Made by a program: the position numbers and the translations under genes. A DNA stretch of 27,206 bases from Alphaproteobacteria bacterium (GTDB taxonomy: Bacteria > Pseudomonadota > Alphaproteobacteria > Rhodospirillales > Rhodospirillaceae). Shown here piece after piece: positions 14,394 through 21,787 of this stretch. Location of the stretch: NCBI GenBank assembly GCA_015228695.1, contig JADGDA010000003.1, forward strand, positions 1-27,206, in the 5' to 3' direction. How positions within the stretch are numbered: position 1 is the stretch's first letter; each line of letters starts with the position of its first letter. The notes beneath the pieces were generated by a model that was not told where the DNA came from, searched no databases, and was given only the letters and a program-made list of their open reading frames with translations.

Positions 14394-14409
14394 CCGCCGG
14401 AATAGCCGC
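14387..14409 (+). repeat. Direct repeat duplicating the ubiV stop region
   Basis: GGAATAGCCGC occurs at 14387-14397 and again at 14399-14409, a period of 12. The first copy contains the ubiV stop. Because the period is a multiple of three, the second copy gives a backup in-frame stop. Confidence 0.7.
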
Positions 14410-14479
14410 ATGCAATCCGGCCCGATCTCGATTATTTTGTTCGCCGACGCCGTTGATGTCCGTCCGTCCGGGTGCCGTC

Positions 14480-15070
14480 ATGTTTCTGTTGATCGACAAC
14501 TACGATAGTTTCACCTACAATCTGTGGCACTACCTGGGCGAGTTAGGGGTGGATGTGGTTGTCCACCGCAACGATGCCGTCAGCGTCGACGAGGTGATGG
14601 CCATGGCTCCCCAGGGCATCGTCATTTCTCCGGGTCCCTGCGACCCGGACCGCGCGGGGATATGCCTGGACCTGATCCGTCGCGCCGCCGGGACCCTGCC
14701 GATCTTCGGCGTCTGCCTCGGTCACCAGTCCATCGGTCAGGCTTTCGGAGGGCGGGTCGTGCGCGCGCCCCGGCCGATGCATGGGAAGATCAGCGATATC
14801 CGTCACGGGGGGACCGGTCTGTTCGAGGGCCTGGGGAACCCGTTCAAGGCCACCCGGTATCACTCGCTGGCCGTCGAGCGCGACACCCTGCCGGACTGCC
14901 TTGACATCACGGCCGAATCCGATGACGGCGTGATCATGGGGCTGGCTCACAAAAGCCTCCCGATCCATGGGGTCCAGTTTCACCCGGAAAGCATCGCCTC
15001 CGAGCACGGCCACGCCCTGATCGCCAATTTCCTCGCCCTCGCCCGCCGCCACACTGGGAGCGCCGCCTGA
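14480..15070 (+). CDS. trpG: Anthranilate synthase component II (glutamine amidotransferase)
   Basis: TrpG releases ammonia from glutamine and passes it to TrpE for anthranilate synthesis, the first committed step to tryptophan. It may also serve 4-amino-4-deoxychorismate synthesis. The 196-residue class I amidotransferase has the N-terminal LIDNYDSFTYNL, the oxyanion stretch SPGPCDPD, the nucleophile C79 in GVCLGHQ, and H168 and E170 in VQFHPES. ATG 14480 matches the usual N-terminus; an in-frame ATG at 14456 would add eight residues. trpE is not in the window. The 86 bases before it hold no convincing Trp-rich leader. trpD starts on the last base of its stop (TGATG). Confidence 0.96.
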   Translation: MFLLIDNYDSFTYNLWHYLGELGVDVVVHRNDAVSVDEVMAMAPQGIVISPGPCDPDRAGICLDLIRRAAGTLPIFGVCLGHQSIGQAFGGRVVRAPRPMHGKISDIRHGGTGLFEGLGNPFKATRYHSLAVERDTLPDCLDITAESDDGVIMGLAHKSLPIHGVQFHPESIASEHGHALIANFLALARRHTGSAA

Positions 15071-16107
15071 TGTCCGAACCGTCCCCGATCATGAAGGAAC
15101 TGTTGGCCCATGTCGCCTCCGGCAGGGCTCTCAGCGAGTCGGAGTCCGAGGCCGCCTTCGAGGCCATCATGTCCGGGGAGGCGACGCCGGCCCAGATCGG
15201 AGCCTTCCTGATGGCCCTGCGCCTGCGCGGGGAGACGGTCGAGGAGATTACCGGGGCCGCCCGGATCATGCGCGCCAAGGCCCTGTGCATCGAGGCTCCG
15301 CCCGATGCCATCGACACCTGCGGCACCGGGGGGGACGCCTCCGGCACCTTCAATATTTCCACCGCCGCCGCCATCATCGTCGCCGCCTGCGGCATTCCGG
15401 TCGCCAAGCACGGCAATCGGGCGCTGTCGTCGCGCTCCGGCTCGGCGGACGTGTTGAAGGCGCTGGGAGTCAATATCGACGCCGACTTCTCCCTGATGCG
15501 CGAAGCCCTGTCCCAGGCCGGCATCTGTTTCATGATGGCGCCGCGCCACCACGGCGCCATGCGTCACGTCATGCCCGCCCGGATCGAGCTTGGCATCCGC
15601 ACGATCTTCAATCTGCTGGGACCCTTGTCCAATCCGGCCGGCACCCGCCGTCAGGTGGTGGGGGTGTTCTCGGCCGACTGGGTCGAGCCCCTGGCCGAGG
15701 TCCTTGGCCGTCTGGGGGCCACCCGGGCCTGGGTGGTGCACGGGTCCGACGGCCTGGACGAGCTGACCACCACCGGCGAAACCATGATCGCCGAGTATCG
15801 GGACGGCGAAGTCACCACTTTCACCGTCACCCCGGAGTCGGCGGGCCTGCCCCGCTCTCTCCCCGCCGACCTGAAGGGAGGGGATGCCGCCTTCAACGCG
15901 GCGGCGATGGTGGACCTGATGAACGGCAAGCTCGGCCCCTTCCGCGACATCGCCCTGCTCAACGCCGCCGCCGGGCTGGTGGTCGCCGGCAAGATGGTGG
16001 ACCTGAAAAGCGGCGTGGCCCTCGCCGCCAACGCGGTGGACAGCGGCGAGGCCAAGGCGACACTGGATCGTTTCGTTTCCATAACGAATCGTGGCGTCGC
16101 GGTGTGA
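15070..16107 (+). CDS. trpD: Anthranilate phosphoribosyltransferase
   Basis: TrpD transfers the phosphoribosyl group of PRPP to anthranilate, the second step of tryptophan synthesis. The 345-residue protein has the PRPP-binding DTCGTGGD (82-89), followed by FNISTAAA. KHGNRALSSRSGSADVL is the anthranilate/PRPP loop, FNLLGPLSNPA is present, and GSDGLDELT carries the metal-binding Asp-Glu pair. The start overlaps the trpG stop by one base, and the stop overlaps the GTG of trpC by four. The tight trpG-trpD-trpC coupling is the usual alphaproteobacterial arrangement, with trpE elsewhere. Confidence 0.98.
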   Translation: MSEPSPIMKELLAHVASGRALSESESEAAFEAIMSGEATPAQIGAFLMALRLRGETVEEITGAARIMRAKALCIEAPPDAIDTCGTGGDASGTFNISTAAAIIVAACGIPVAKHGNRALSSRSGSADVLKALGVNIDADFSLMREALSQAGICFMMAPRHHGAMRHVMPARIELGIRTIFNLLGPLSNPAGTRRQVVGVFSADWVEPLAEVLGRLGATRAWVVHGSDGLDELTTTGETMIAEYRDGEVTTFTVTPESAGLPRSLPADLKGGDAAFNAAAMVDLMNGKLGPFRDIALLNAAAGLVVAGKMVDLKSGVALAANAVDSGEAKATLDRFVSITNRGVAV

Positions 16108-16916
16108 GCAATCTTCTCGACGATATCTGCGCCGCCAAGCGCGATCACATCGCCCGGCGCAGGTCGGCCGAACCCCTGCCAGCCCTCCTCGCGCGGGCGG
16201 AGGCGTCGCCCCCTCCCCGAGGCTTTGCCGCGGCCTTGCGGCGCAAGGTGGCCGAAGGCGGGTACGGTCTGATCGCGGAGATCAAGAAAGCCTCTCCCTC
16301 GGCCGGTCTGATCCGCGCCGATTTCGACCCGGCCTCGCTGGCCCGCGCCTATGCCGCCGGCGGCGCGGCCTGTCTCTCCGTGCTCACCGACGAACCGTTC
16401 TTCCAGGGCCGTGATGCCTACGTCGCCGAGGCGCGCGGGGCGGTGGAGCTTCCCATCCTGCGCAAGGATTTCATGCTTGATCCCTATCAGGTGGCCGAGG
16501 CCCGCGCCATGGGAGCCGATTGCATCCTGCTCATCATGGCGGCCCTCTCCGACGCCCAGGCCGCCGAGTTGGAGGCCGCCGCGACCGGGTTGGGATTGGA
16601 GACCCTGATCGAGGTGCATGACGCGGAGGAGCTGGAGCGGGCCTTGATGCTGAAATCCCCCATGATCGGCGTAAACAACCGCAATCTCAAGACGTTGGAG
16701 ATCGACATTGCGACGACGGAACAGCTTGCGGCGCGGATTTCGGGGGATCGCGTGCTGGTGGCGGAAAGCGGGCTCCGTGGCCCGGACGATCTGGCCAGAT
16801 TGGCGGCCCGCGGCGCCCGGCGGTTTCTCGTCGGCGAGTCCTTGATGCGTCAGCCCGACGTGGAGGCCGCCACTCGCGCCCTGCTGGCTTCCCCCGGGGG
16901 AGACGTCACCGGATGA
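16104..16916 (+). CDS. trpC: Indole-3-glycerol phosphate synthase
   Basis: TrpC is a TIM-barrel enzyme that closes the indole ring from carboxyphenylaminodeoxyribulose phosphate, step four of tryptophan synthesis. The 270-residue protein has the catalytic stretch AEIKKASPSAG (E59, K61), K121 in LRKDFM, E170 in LIEVHD, NNRNL (191-195) and the phosphate-binding ESG and GESLM loops. It is monofunctional, with no fused TrpF. The GTG start lies within a GTGA overlap with trpD; the longer open frame upstream is a shadow over trpD. The stop overlaps moaC, so tryptophan and molybdenum-cofactor genes share one message. Confidence 0.97.
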   Translation: MSNLLDDICAAKRDHIARRRSAEPLPALLARAEASPPPRGFAAALRRKVAEGGYGLIAEIKKASPSAGLIRADFDPASLARAYAAGGAACLSVLTDEPFFQGRDAYVAEARGAVELPILRKDFMLDPYQVAEARAMGADCILLIMAALSDAQAAELEAAATGLGLETLIEVHDAEELERALMLKSPMIGVNNRNLKTLEIDIATTEQLAARISGDRVLVAESGLRGPDDLARLAARGARRFLVGESLMRQPDVEAATRALLASPGGDVTG

Positions 16917-17392
16917 GCGGCAACCTCACCCATTTCGATGCCGAGGGCAACGCGGTCATGGTGGACGTCTCGGACAAGGAGGTGACCGAGAGGGTCGCCA
17001 CCGCCACCGCCTCGGTGCTGATGCGCCCGGAGACCCTGCGCCGGATCCAGGATCGGGCGATCACAAAGGGGGACGTGCTCGCCGTCGCCAGACTCGCCGG
17101 AATCATGGGGGCCAAGCGCACGCCGGACCTGATCCCCCTCTGTCATCCCCTCAATCTGACCTCGGTCAAGGTGGACCTCGTCTGCGATCCGGACCACGAT
17201 GCCGTCCGCATCACCGCCACCGCCAAGCTCCTCGGCAGGACCGGCGTCGAGATGGAGGCGCTGACGGCGGCATCGGTGGCGGCGCTGACCGTGTATGACA
17301 TGTGCAAGGCCATCGATCGGGGAATGCGTTTGACGGACATCCGCCTCACTCACAAAACAGGCGGAAAATCTGGCACTTATGAGGCTTTATGA
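16913..17392 (+). CDS. moaC: Cyclic pyranopterin monophosphate synthase
   Basis: MoaC acts after the radical-SAM enzyme MoaA and converts its cyclic GTP product to cyclic pyranopterin monophosphate, the first stable molybdenum-cofactor precursor. The 159-residue protein has the expected KGD (52-54), LCHPL with H78, GVEMEALTAAS with E113 and E115, and YDMCKA with D129 and K132, which cover the known active-site groups. The C-terminal GGKSG is also typical. It overlaps trpC before it and moeA after it by four bases each. The trpC-moaC-moeA order recurs in alphaproteobacteria. Confidence 0.97.
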   Translation: MSGNLTHFDAEGNAVMVDVSDKEVTERVATATASVLMRPETLRRIQDRAITKGDVLAVARLAGIMGAKRTPDLIPLCHPLNLTSVKVDLVCDPDHDAVRITATAKLLGRTGVEMEALTAASVAALTVYDMCKAIDRGMRLTDIRLTHKTGGKSGTYEAL

Positions 17393-18597
17393 TGATATCG
17401 GTTGAGGATGCGACGGCGCGTATCGTGGCCGAAATGCATACCCTCGGCACGGAGACGGTCAGCGTTTCCGCCGCCATGGGGCGCGTGCTGGCCGAGGACC
17501 TCGCCGCCCGCGTGACCCACCCCCCCTTCCCCGTCTCGGCCATGGACGGCTACGCGGTCCGCTCGGCGGACGTGGCCTCCGCCCCGGTGACCCTCCGGGT
17601 GATCGGCGAGTCCGCCGCCGGACATCCCTTCGCGGGAACTCTCGGTCCGGGCGAGGCGGTGCGCACCTTCACCGGAGCGGTCGTGTGCGCGGGGGCCGAC
17701 GCCGTCGTCATGCAGGAGAACACGGACGCCGGCCCAGGGACGGTGCGCGTGCGCGCCGGCGTGATCCAGGGAACCCATGTCCGCCCTCCCGGCATGGATT
17801 TCTCCGTGGGCGAGCTTCTGCTCGGAGCGGGGCGGCGCCTCACCTTCCGCGACGTGGGCCTTGCCGCCGCCATGAACATGCCCTGGCTGCGGGTCAGACG
17901 GCGGCCGCGAATCGCCATTCTGTCCACGGGCGACGAAATCGGGCTCCCGGGTGATCCCGTCGGGCCGGGCTGCGTCTTCGGCTCCAACGGATTCGCCCTC
18001 TCCGCCTACGTGACCTCCCTGGGAGGCGTGGCGATCGACCTGGGAATCGCCGGAGACGACCGGGCCTCCCTCCTCGCCTTGGCGTCGGGGGCCAAGGGCG
18101 CCGACATGCTGGTGACCAGCGGCGGCGTCTCGGTCGGCGATCATGACCTCATCCAGCAGGTTCTGGGCGAGGCCGGGTTGAAGATCGATTTCTGGAAGGT
18201 CGCCGTGCGTCCGGGAAAGCCCCTCGTCTTCGGCCATTTCGGCGACATTCCCCTGCTCGGCCTGCCCGGAAATCCGGTCTCGGCCATGGTCGGCGCGGTT
18301 CTGTTCCTGGAACCGGCCCTGCGCGCCATGCAGGGGTTGCCCCATCGTGGCCCGCGCGCGAGCGCCGTCCTGACGCGCGGGCTGGAGGCCAATGATTCCC
18401 GCGAGGATTATCTGCGCGCCACCCTCTCCCACGCCGCCGACGGCTCCCTGCGCGTCACCCCCTTCGAGCGCCAGGACAGCGCCATGCTCGCCACCCTTTG
18501 CCGCGCCGATTGCCTGGCCGTGCGCCCGCCCAACGCTCCGCCCGCGAAGCCCGGAGACCGGATCGAAATCGTCGCCCTGGATTCGTTTTGTGCTTGA
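17389..18597 (+). CDS. moeA: Molybdopterin molybdenumtransferase
   Basis: MoeA inserts molybdate into adenylylated molybdopterin to finish the molybdenum cofactor needed by nitrate, formate, DMSO and similar enzymes. The 402-residue protein has PPFPVSAMDGYAVR near the N-terminus (D53), the TGAVVCAGADAVVMQE region, ILSTGDEI, TSGGVSVGDHD and LGLPGNPVSA, in family order. Length is normal. The start is the first of two ATG codons, overlapping the moaC stop. Its stop codon lies within the -35 hexamer of the lexA promoter, so the two transcription units abut exactly. Confidence 0.97.
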   Translation: MMISVEDATARIVAEMHTLGTETVSVSAAMGRVLAEDLAARVTHPPFPVSAMDGYAVRSADVASAPVTLRVIGESAAGHPFAGTLGPGEAVRTFTGAVVCAGADAVVMQENTDAGPGTVRVRAGVIQGTHVRPPGMDFSVGELLLGAGRRLTFRDVGLAAAMNMPWLRVRRRPRIAILSTGDEIGLPGDPVGPGCVFGSNGFALSAYVTSLGGVAIDLGIAGDDRASLLALASGAKGADMLVTSGGVSVGDHDLIQQVLGEAGLKIDFWKVAVRPGKPLVFGHFGDIPLLGLPGNPVSAMVGAVLFLEPALRAMQGLPHRGPRASAVLTRGLEANDSREDYLRATLSHAADGSLRVTPFERQDSAMLATLCRADCLAVRPPNAPPAKPGDRIEIVALDSFCA

Positions 18598-18622
18598 CGC
18601 GGAGATGGAACCAAAATAGAAC
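18594..18622 (+). promoter_or_regulatory. lexA promoter
   Basis: TTGACG at 18594-18599 and TAGAAC at 18617-18622 are separated by 17 bases and form a good sigma-70-type promoter for lexA. The -35 covers the moeA stop codon. The -10 is also the right half of the SOS box, so LexA binding would block RNA polymerase. Confidence 0.7.
18608..18622 (+). promoter_or_regulatory. LexA (SOS) box, GAAC-N7-GAAC
   Basis: GAAC-CAAAATA-GAAC is an exact match to the direct-repeat operator of alphaproteobacterial LexA (GTTC-N7-GTTC on the other strand). It lies 60 bases before the lexA start, consistent with autoregulation. No second perfect box was found in the window. Confidence 0.88.
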
Positions 18623-18682
18623 AAGTGTGGATGTTTTGCATTTGTTCGGATGTTTTGGCGCCAAACGCGCGGGGAGCACACG

Positions 18683-19399
18683 ATGCTGACGAAGAAGCAA
18701 TATGAACTCCTGGTTTTCATCGACCGGCGCCTGAAGGCGTCGGGGGTGTCGCCCTCGTTCGATGAAATGAAGGACGCCCTGGGGCTGAAAAGCAAATCCG
18801 GCATCCACCGCCTCATCACCGGATTGGAGGAACGTGGATTTCTGCGCCGGCTGCCGCACCGCGCCAGGGCGCTGGAAGTCACCCGTCTCCCGGAGAACAT
18901 GGACGTTCCCTCGTCCTTGGGCGCGCCTCCTCCGGCGGGGCCGGGGTTTTCTCCGAACGTGATCCGGGGCGATTTCCGGGGCGCCCTTCCCGGGGCGGTC
19001 GCCAGCGAGGACGCCGAGGCGGTCCAGTTGCCCCTCTACGGCAAGATCGCGGCGGGAACCCCCATCGAAGCCCTCCGCGACACCACGGTCACGGTCGAGG
19101 TGCCGGCTGCCATGATCCGGGGCGGGGAGCACTATGCGTTGACCGTAGAGGGCGACTCGATGATCGACGCGGGGATTCTGGACGGAGACACCATCCTCAT
19201 CCGCCGCAGCGACAGCGCCGAAAACGGTTCCATCGTGGTCGCCCTGATCGACGACGTCGAGGCCACCCTGAAGCGCCTGCGCCGCAGGGGGGCGTCGATT
19301 GCCCTGGAACCGGCGAACACCAAATACGAAACCCGCATCTTCGGCCCGGACCGGGTCAAGGTTCAGGGGCGTCTGGTGGGGCTTCTGCGCCGGTATTGA
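18683..19399 (+). CDS. lexA: SOS repressor LexA
   Basis: LexA represses DNA-damage genes and cleaves itself when stimulated by RecA filaments. The 238-residue protein has an N-terminal winged helix (MLTKKQYELLVFI to about residue 65), a long alphaproteobacterial linker, the scissile A124-G125 in KIAAGTP, catalytic S159 in VEGDSM, and K197 in EATLKRL. ATG 18683 follows GGGGAG and fits the family N-terminus; an in-frame ATG 33 bases earlier is not supported. It has its own promoter and SOS box. Its last 44 bases overlap the 3' end of the convergent comEC gene. Confidence 0.97.
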   Translation: MLTKKQYELLVFIDRRLKASGVSPSFDEMKDALGLKSKSGIHRLITGLEERGFLRRLPHRARALEVTRLPENMDVPSSLGAPPPAGPGFSPNVIRGDFRGALPGAVASEDAEAVQLPLYGKIAAGTPIEALRDTTVTVEVPAAMIRGGEHYALTVEGDSMIDAGILDGDTILIRRSDSAENGSIVVALIDDVEATLKRLRRRGASIALEPANTKYETRIFGPDRVKVQGRLVGLLRRY

Positions 19400-21704
19400 C
19401 GGGCTCCGGCGGGGGCCGCCGCCGCCCCCCCGTCGGCAAATCCGCCTTCCGCCAGCGGAACGGCGCCCACGGGCGGTCGCCGACGGTTCCCGCCGCCGTC
19501 TCCACCCGCGCGCCGTCCGCTTCCAGCCACAGGGCGTGGGCTCCCCGGTGCCAAAGGTCGAAACGGTCGATGACGAGGTCCGGCCCCCGGCAGTTGCGCC
19601 GCGTCGGCACCGCGCTGATCACCACGTCCGCCACGGCGCAGTCCTCGGCGAGGGCGTCGAGGGTCCGGACCAGGGCGACCTTCCGCCCCCGCGCGTCATA
19701 GAGGCAGCCCAGGGAATCACAGGCGAGCCGACCTTCCCCGGGATCGTTTTCCGGCCCTTCCTCCTCCGGGGTGCCGTTCCGCATATCCTCCTCCGCTTCC
19801 ACCACGCCCGAAGGGGCGTCAGACCAGGGAGTCTCCGAAGGGGCGTCGGACCAGGGAGCCTCCGGGCCTCCGTAACGGGCCGTCCACTCCTCCCGGGCCA
19901 TTCGGTCCCCCCGTCCCGGAGACAGGGAGAGGCCGCCGTTCGCCGCCCTGACCGCCATCAGCCTGCCGTCGCCGCTAACCAGAACATCGGGCAGGCGCTC
20001 CAGGTGGGGGAGGAGGAGCCCCAGGGCGATGGGCGCCAGACCCAACACTCTCCATGATCGCCGCCAGAGGCACAGCCAGAGGCCGCCAAGGGTGACCAGG
20101 ACGATGGCGGTGGTGGAAACCGGCGGACTCGCGAAGGTGGCCCCCGGCCAGGAGGCGATTTCACGGGCGATGGCATTGGTCGCCGCGATCCCCTGCCCCA
20201 TCACCCAGAGCGCCGGCGCCTCCAGTCCGAGGGGCATCAGGAGGGTCCCGAGCAAGGCCGGAGGCATGACGAACAGTCCGGTCAGGGGAATGACCGCAAG
20301 ATTGGTGACGAGGGAATAGCTGGTGAACCGGTTGAAATGATAGGCCGCGTAGGGGGATGACGCGGTGCCGGCGACCAGCGTGGTCAAAAGGATTCCTCCG
20401 ACGTAGAGGCCGATCCGTCCCCCCCAGCCGGATTTGGAGTTGCCGCGCCACTTGCGGGCCAGGGCCTCGTAGGTGGCGACCAGGGCGGTCACTGCGGCAA
20501 AGGACATCTGGAAGCTGGGGCCGATCACGGATTCGGGCTGCCAGAGCATCACCGCCGCCGCCGCCCAGGCCACGCTCCGCATGGAAATCGCCGTCCGGTC
20601 CAGAAGGACGGCGGCCAGCACCAAGGCCACCATCAAAAACGAACGTTGGGTCGGCACATCCGCGCCGGAAATCAGCAGATAGGCAAAGGCCGCCAGCAGG
20701 GCCGCCAGAGCCGTTCCCTTCTTGATGTCGAACCGCAGCGCCAGGAACGGAATCAGGGCCAGCAACCCGCGCACTCCGACGAACACGAGACCGGATACCA
20801 TGCTCATGTGCAGACCGGAGATGGACAGAAGATGGGCGATCCCGGAGTCCCGGTAGGCATCCAGAAGATCGGAGGAAATCGCTCCCCGCTCGCCGGTGAC
20901 GAGGGCGGCGGCGATCGCGCCTTCCTCGCCCCCGATGCCCGTCATCAGGCGCATCGTCAGGGCATGGCGGAATTCCCCGAGGCGCAGCCGGACGCGCTCC
21001 GCGAAGGTCGGCGGCCGGTCCTCGGGAACCGGCCTCCAGGCCGAAAGGGCGTAGCCGACCCCCCCGAGGCCCGCGAACCACGCCTGACGGGCGAACTGAA
21101 ACCCTCCGGGAACCGCCAGTTCGGGGGGGGGCATCAGCTTGCCCTTCACCCCGATCCGGGAACCGACCGGTGGGGATTCCCCCCGGCGCAGAAGGGTGAG
21201 ACGCACCATTCCCGGTGTTTTTCCGGGGGAGAGGCGCTCCACCGAAAGACGATCGAGGGTCACCCTGGGGCCGCGCGCCCGCTCCTCCAGGGAAACGACG
21301 CGCCCGGTGATGTCCACGACCCCGGTCTGACGCTCGATCACCGGAGCCGCCATCGCCAGGGCCCTTGCCTGCGCCGCGACGAATCCCAAGGCACATGCGG
21401 CCGCCGCCAAGGCCGGCAGAGTCAGCGCCGGACGCCCTCGGCCCAGGAACGCGGCCAGGGTGGCGAGAACCAGCCCCCCCGCTCCCGCCACGGGAATCCC
21501 GCGCCACGACGGGGGCTCGTGGGGAAGGGAAAAATAGAGGCCGACCCCAACCCCGATCGCCACGGCGAGCCAAAGGGACCACCGGTCCCGTTCGCCGGCG
21601 AACAGACTCCCGATGCTCGCGACGACAGGGGCGCCGCCCGCGACGAGGGAGGCGAAGCCCCCTCCCCTGCCGAACCGGTCATCGCCGAAGCGAGGCTGTT
21701 TCAT
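19356..21704 (-). CDS. comEC: ComEC/Rec2-family membrane protein
   Basis: ComEC forms the inner-membrane channel for single-stranded DNA uptake in natural transformation. The 782-residue protein has N-terminal hydrophobic helices, a soluble OB-like domain (about 125-225), and the competence domain with many helices and the signature HLLSISGLHMSMVSG (291-305). The C-terminal part (after about 570) begins like a ComEC metallo-beta-lactamase domain (DVLVSGDG), but no HxHxDH metal motif is visible, so this domain appears degenerate. It also contains a 27-bp tandem repeat and a long acidic insertion. No other competence genes are nearby, so DNA uptake in this organism is unproven. It diverges from gltX across 83 bases. 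Confidence 0.9.
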   Translation of the reverse strand: MKQPRFGDDRFGRGGGFASLVAGGAPVVASIGSLFAGERDRWSLWLAVAIGVGVGLYFSLPHEPPSWRGIPVAGAGGLVLATLAAFLGRGRPALTLPALAAAACALGFVAAQARALAMAAPVIERQTGVVDITGRVVSLEERARGPRVTLDRLSVERLSPGKTPGMVRLTLLRRGESPPVGSRIGVKGKLMPPPELAVPGGFQFARQAWFAGLGGVGYALSAWRPVPEDRPPTFAERVRLRLGEFRHALTMRLMTGIGGEEGAIAAALVTGERGAISSDLLDAYRDSGIAHLLSISGLHMSMVSGLVFVGVRGLLALIPFLALRFDIKKGTALAALLAAFAYLLISGADVPTQRSFLMVALVLAAVLLDRTAISMRSVAWAAAAVMLWQPESVIGPSFQMSFAAVTALVATYEALARKWRGNSKSGWGGRIGLYVGGILLTTLVAGTASSPYAAYHFNRFTSYSLVTNLAVIPLTGLFVMPPALLGTLLMPLGLEAPALWVMGQGIAATNAIAREIASWPGATFASPPVSTTAIVLVTLGGLWLCLWRRSWRVLGLAPIALGLLLPHLERLPDVLVSGDGRLMAVRAANGGLSLSPGRGDRMAREEWTARYGGPEAPWSDAPSETPWSDAPSGVVEAEEDMRNGTPEEEGPENDPGEGRLACDSLGCLYDARGRKVALVRTLDALAEDCAVADVVISAVPTRRNCRGPDLVIDRFDLWHRGAHALWLEADGARVETAAGTVGDRPWAPFRWRKADLPTGGRRRPPPEPVNTGAEAPPDAPEP
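19809..19862. repeat. 27-bp tandem repeat within comEC
   Basis: Two adjacent 27-base units (19809-19835 and 19836-19862) differ at two positions. They add the in-frame peptide repeat PWSDAPSE(T) to the poorly conserved C-terminal region of the ComEC homologue. Confidence 0.85.
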
Positions 21705-21787
21705 CTCTGCGCATAAAGAAAAAACTGTGATACAAGGTGCCCGTCGGATGCCTCTTTCCTCAAACGCAAGTCCTCATGTGACGGATC

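Noticed and set aside
14394..14479. Possible tryptophan attenuator before trpG
   Set aside because: No leader peptide with Trp codons and no paired terminator/antiterminator stems could be made out.
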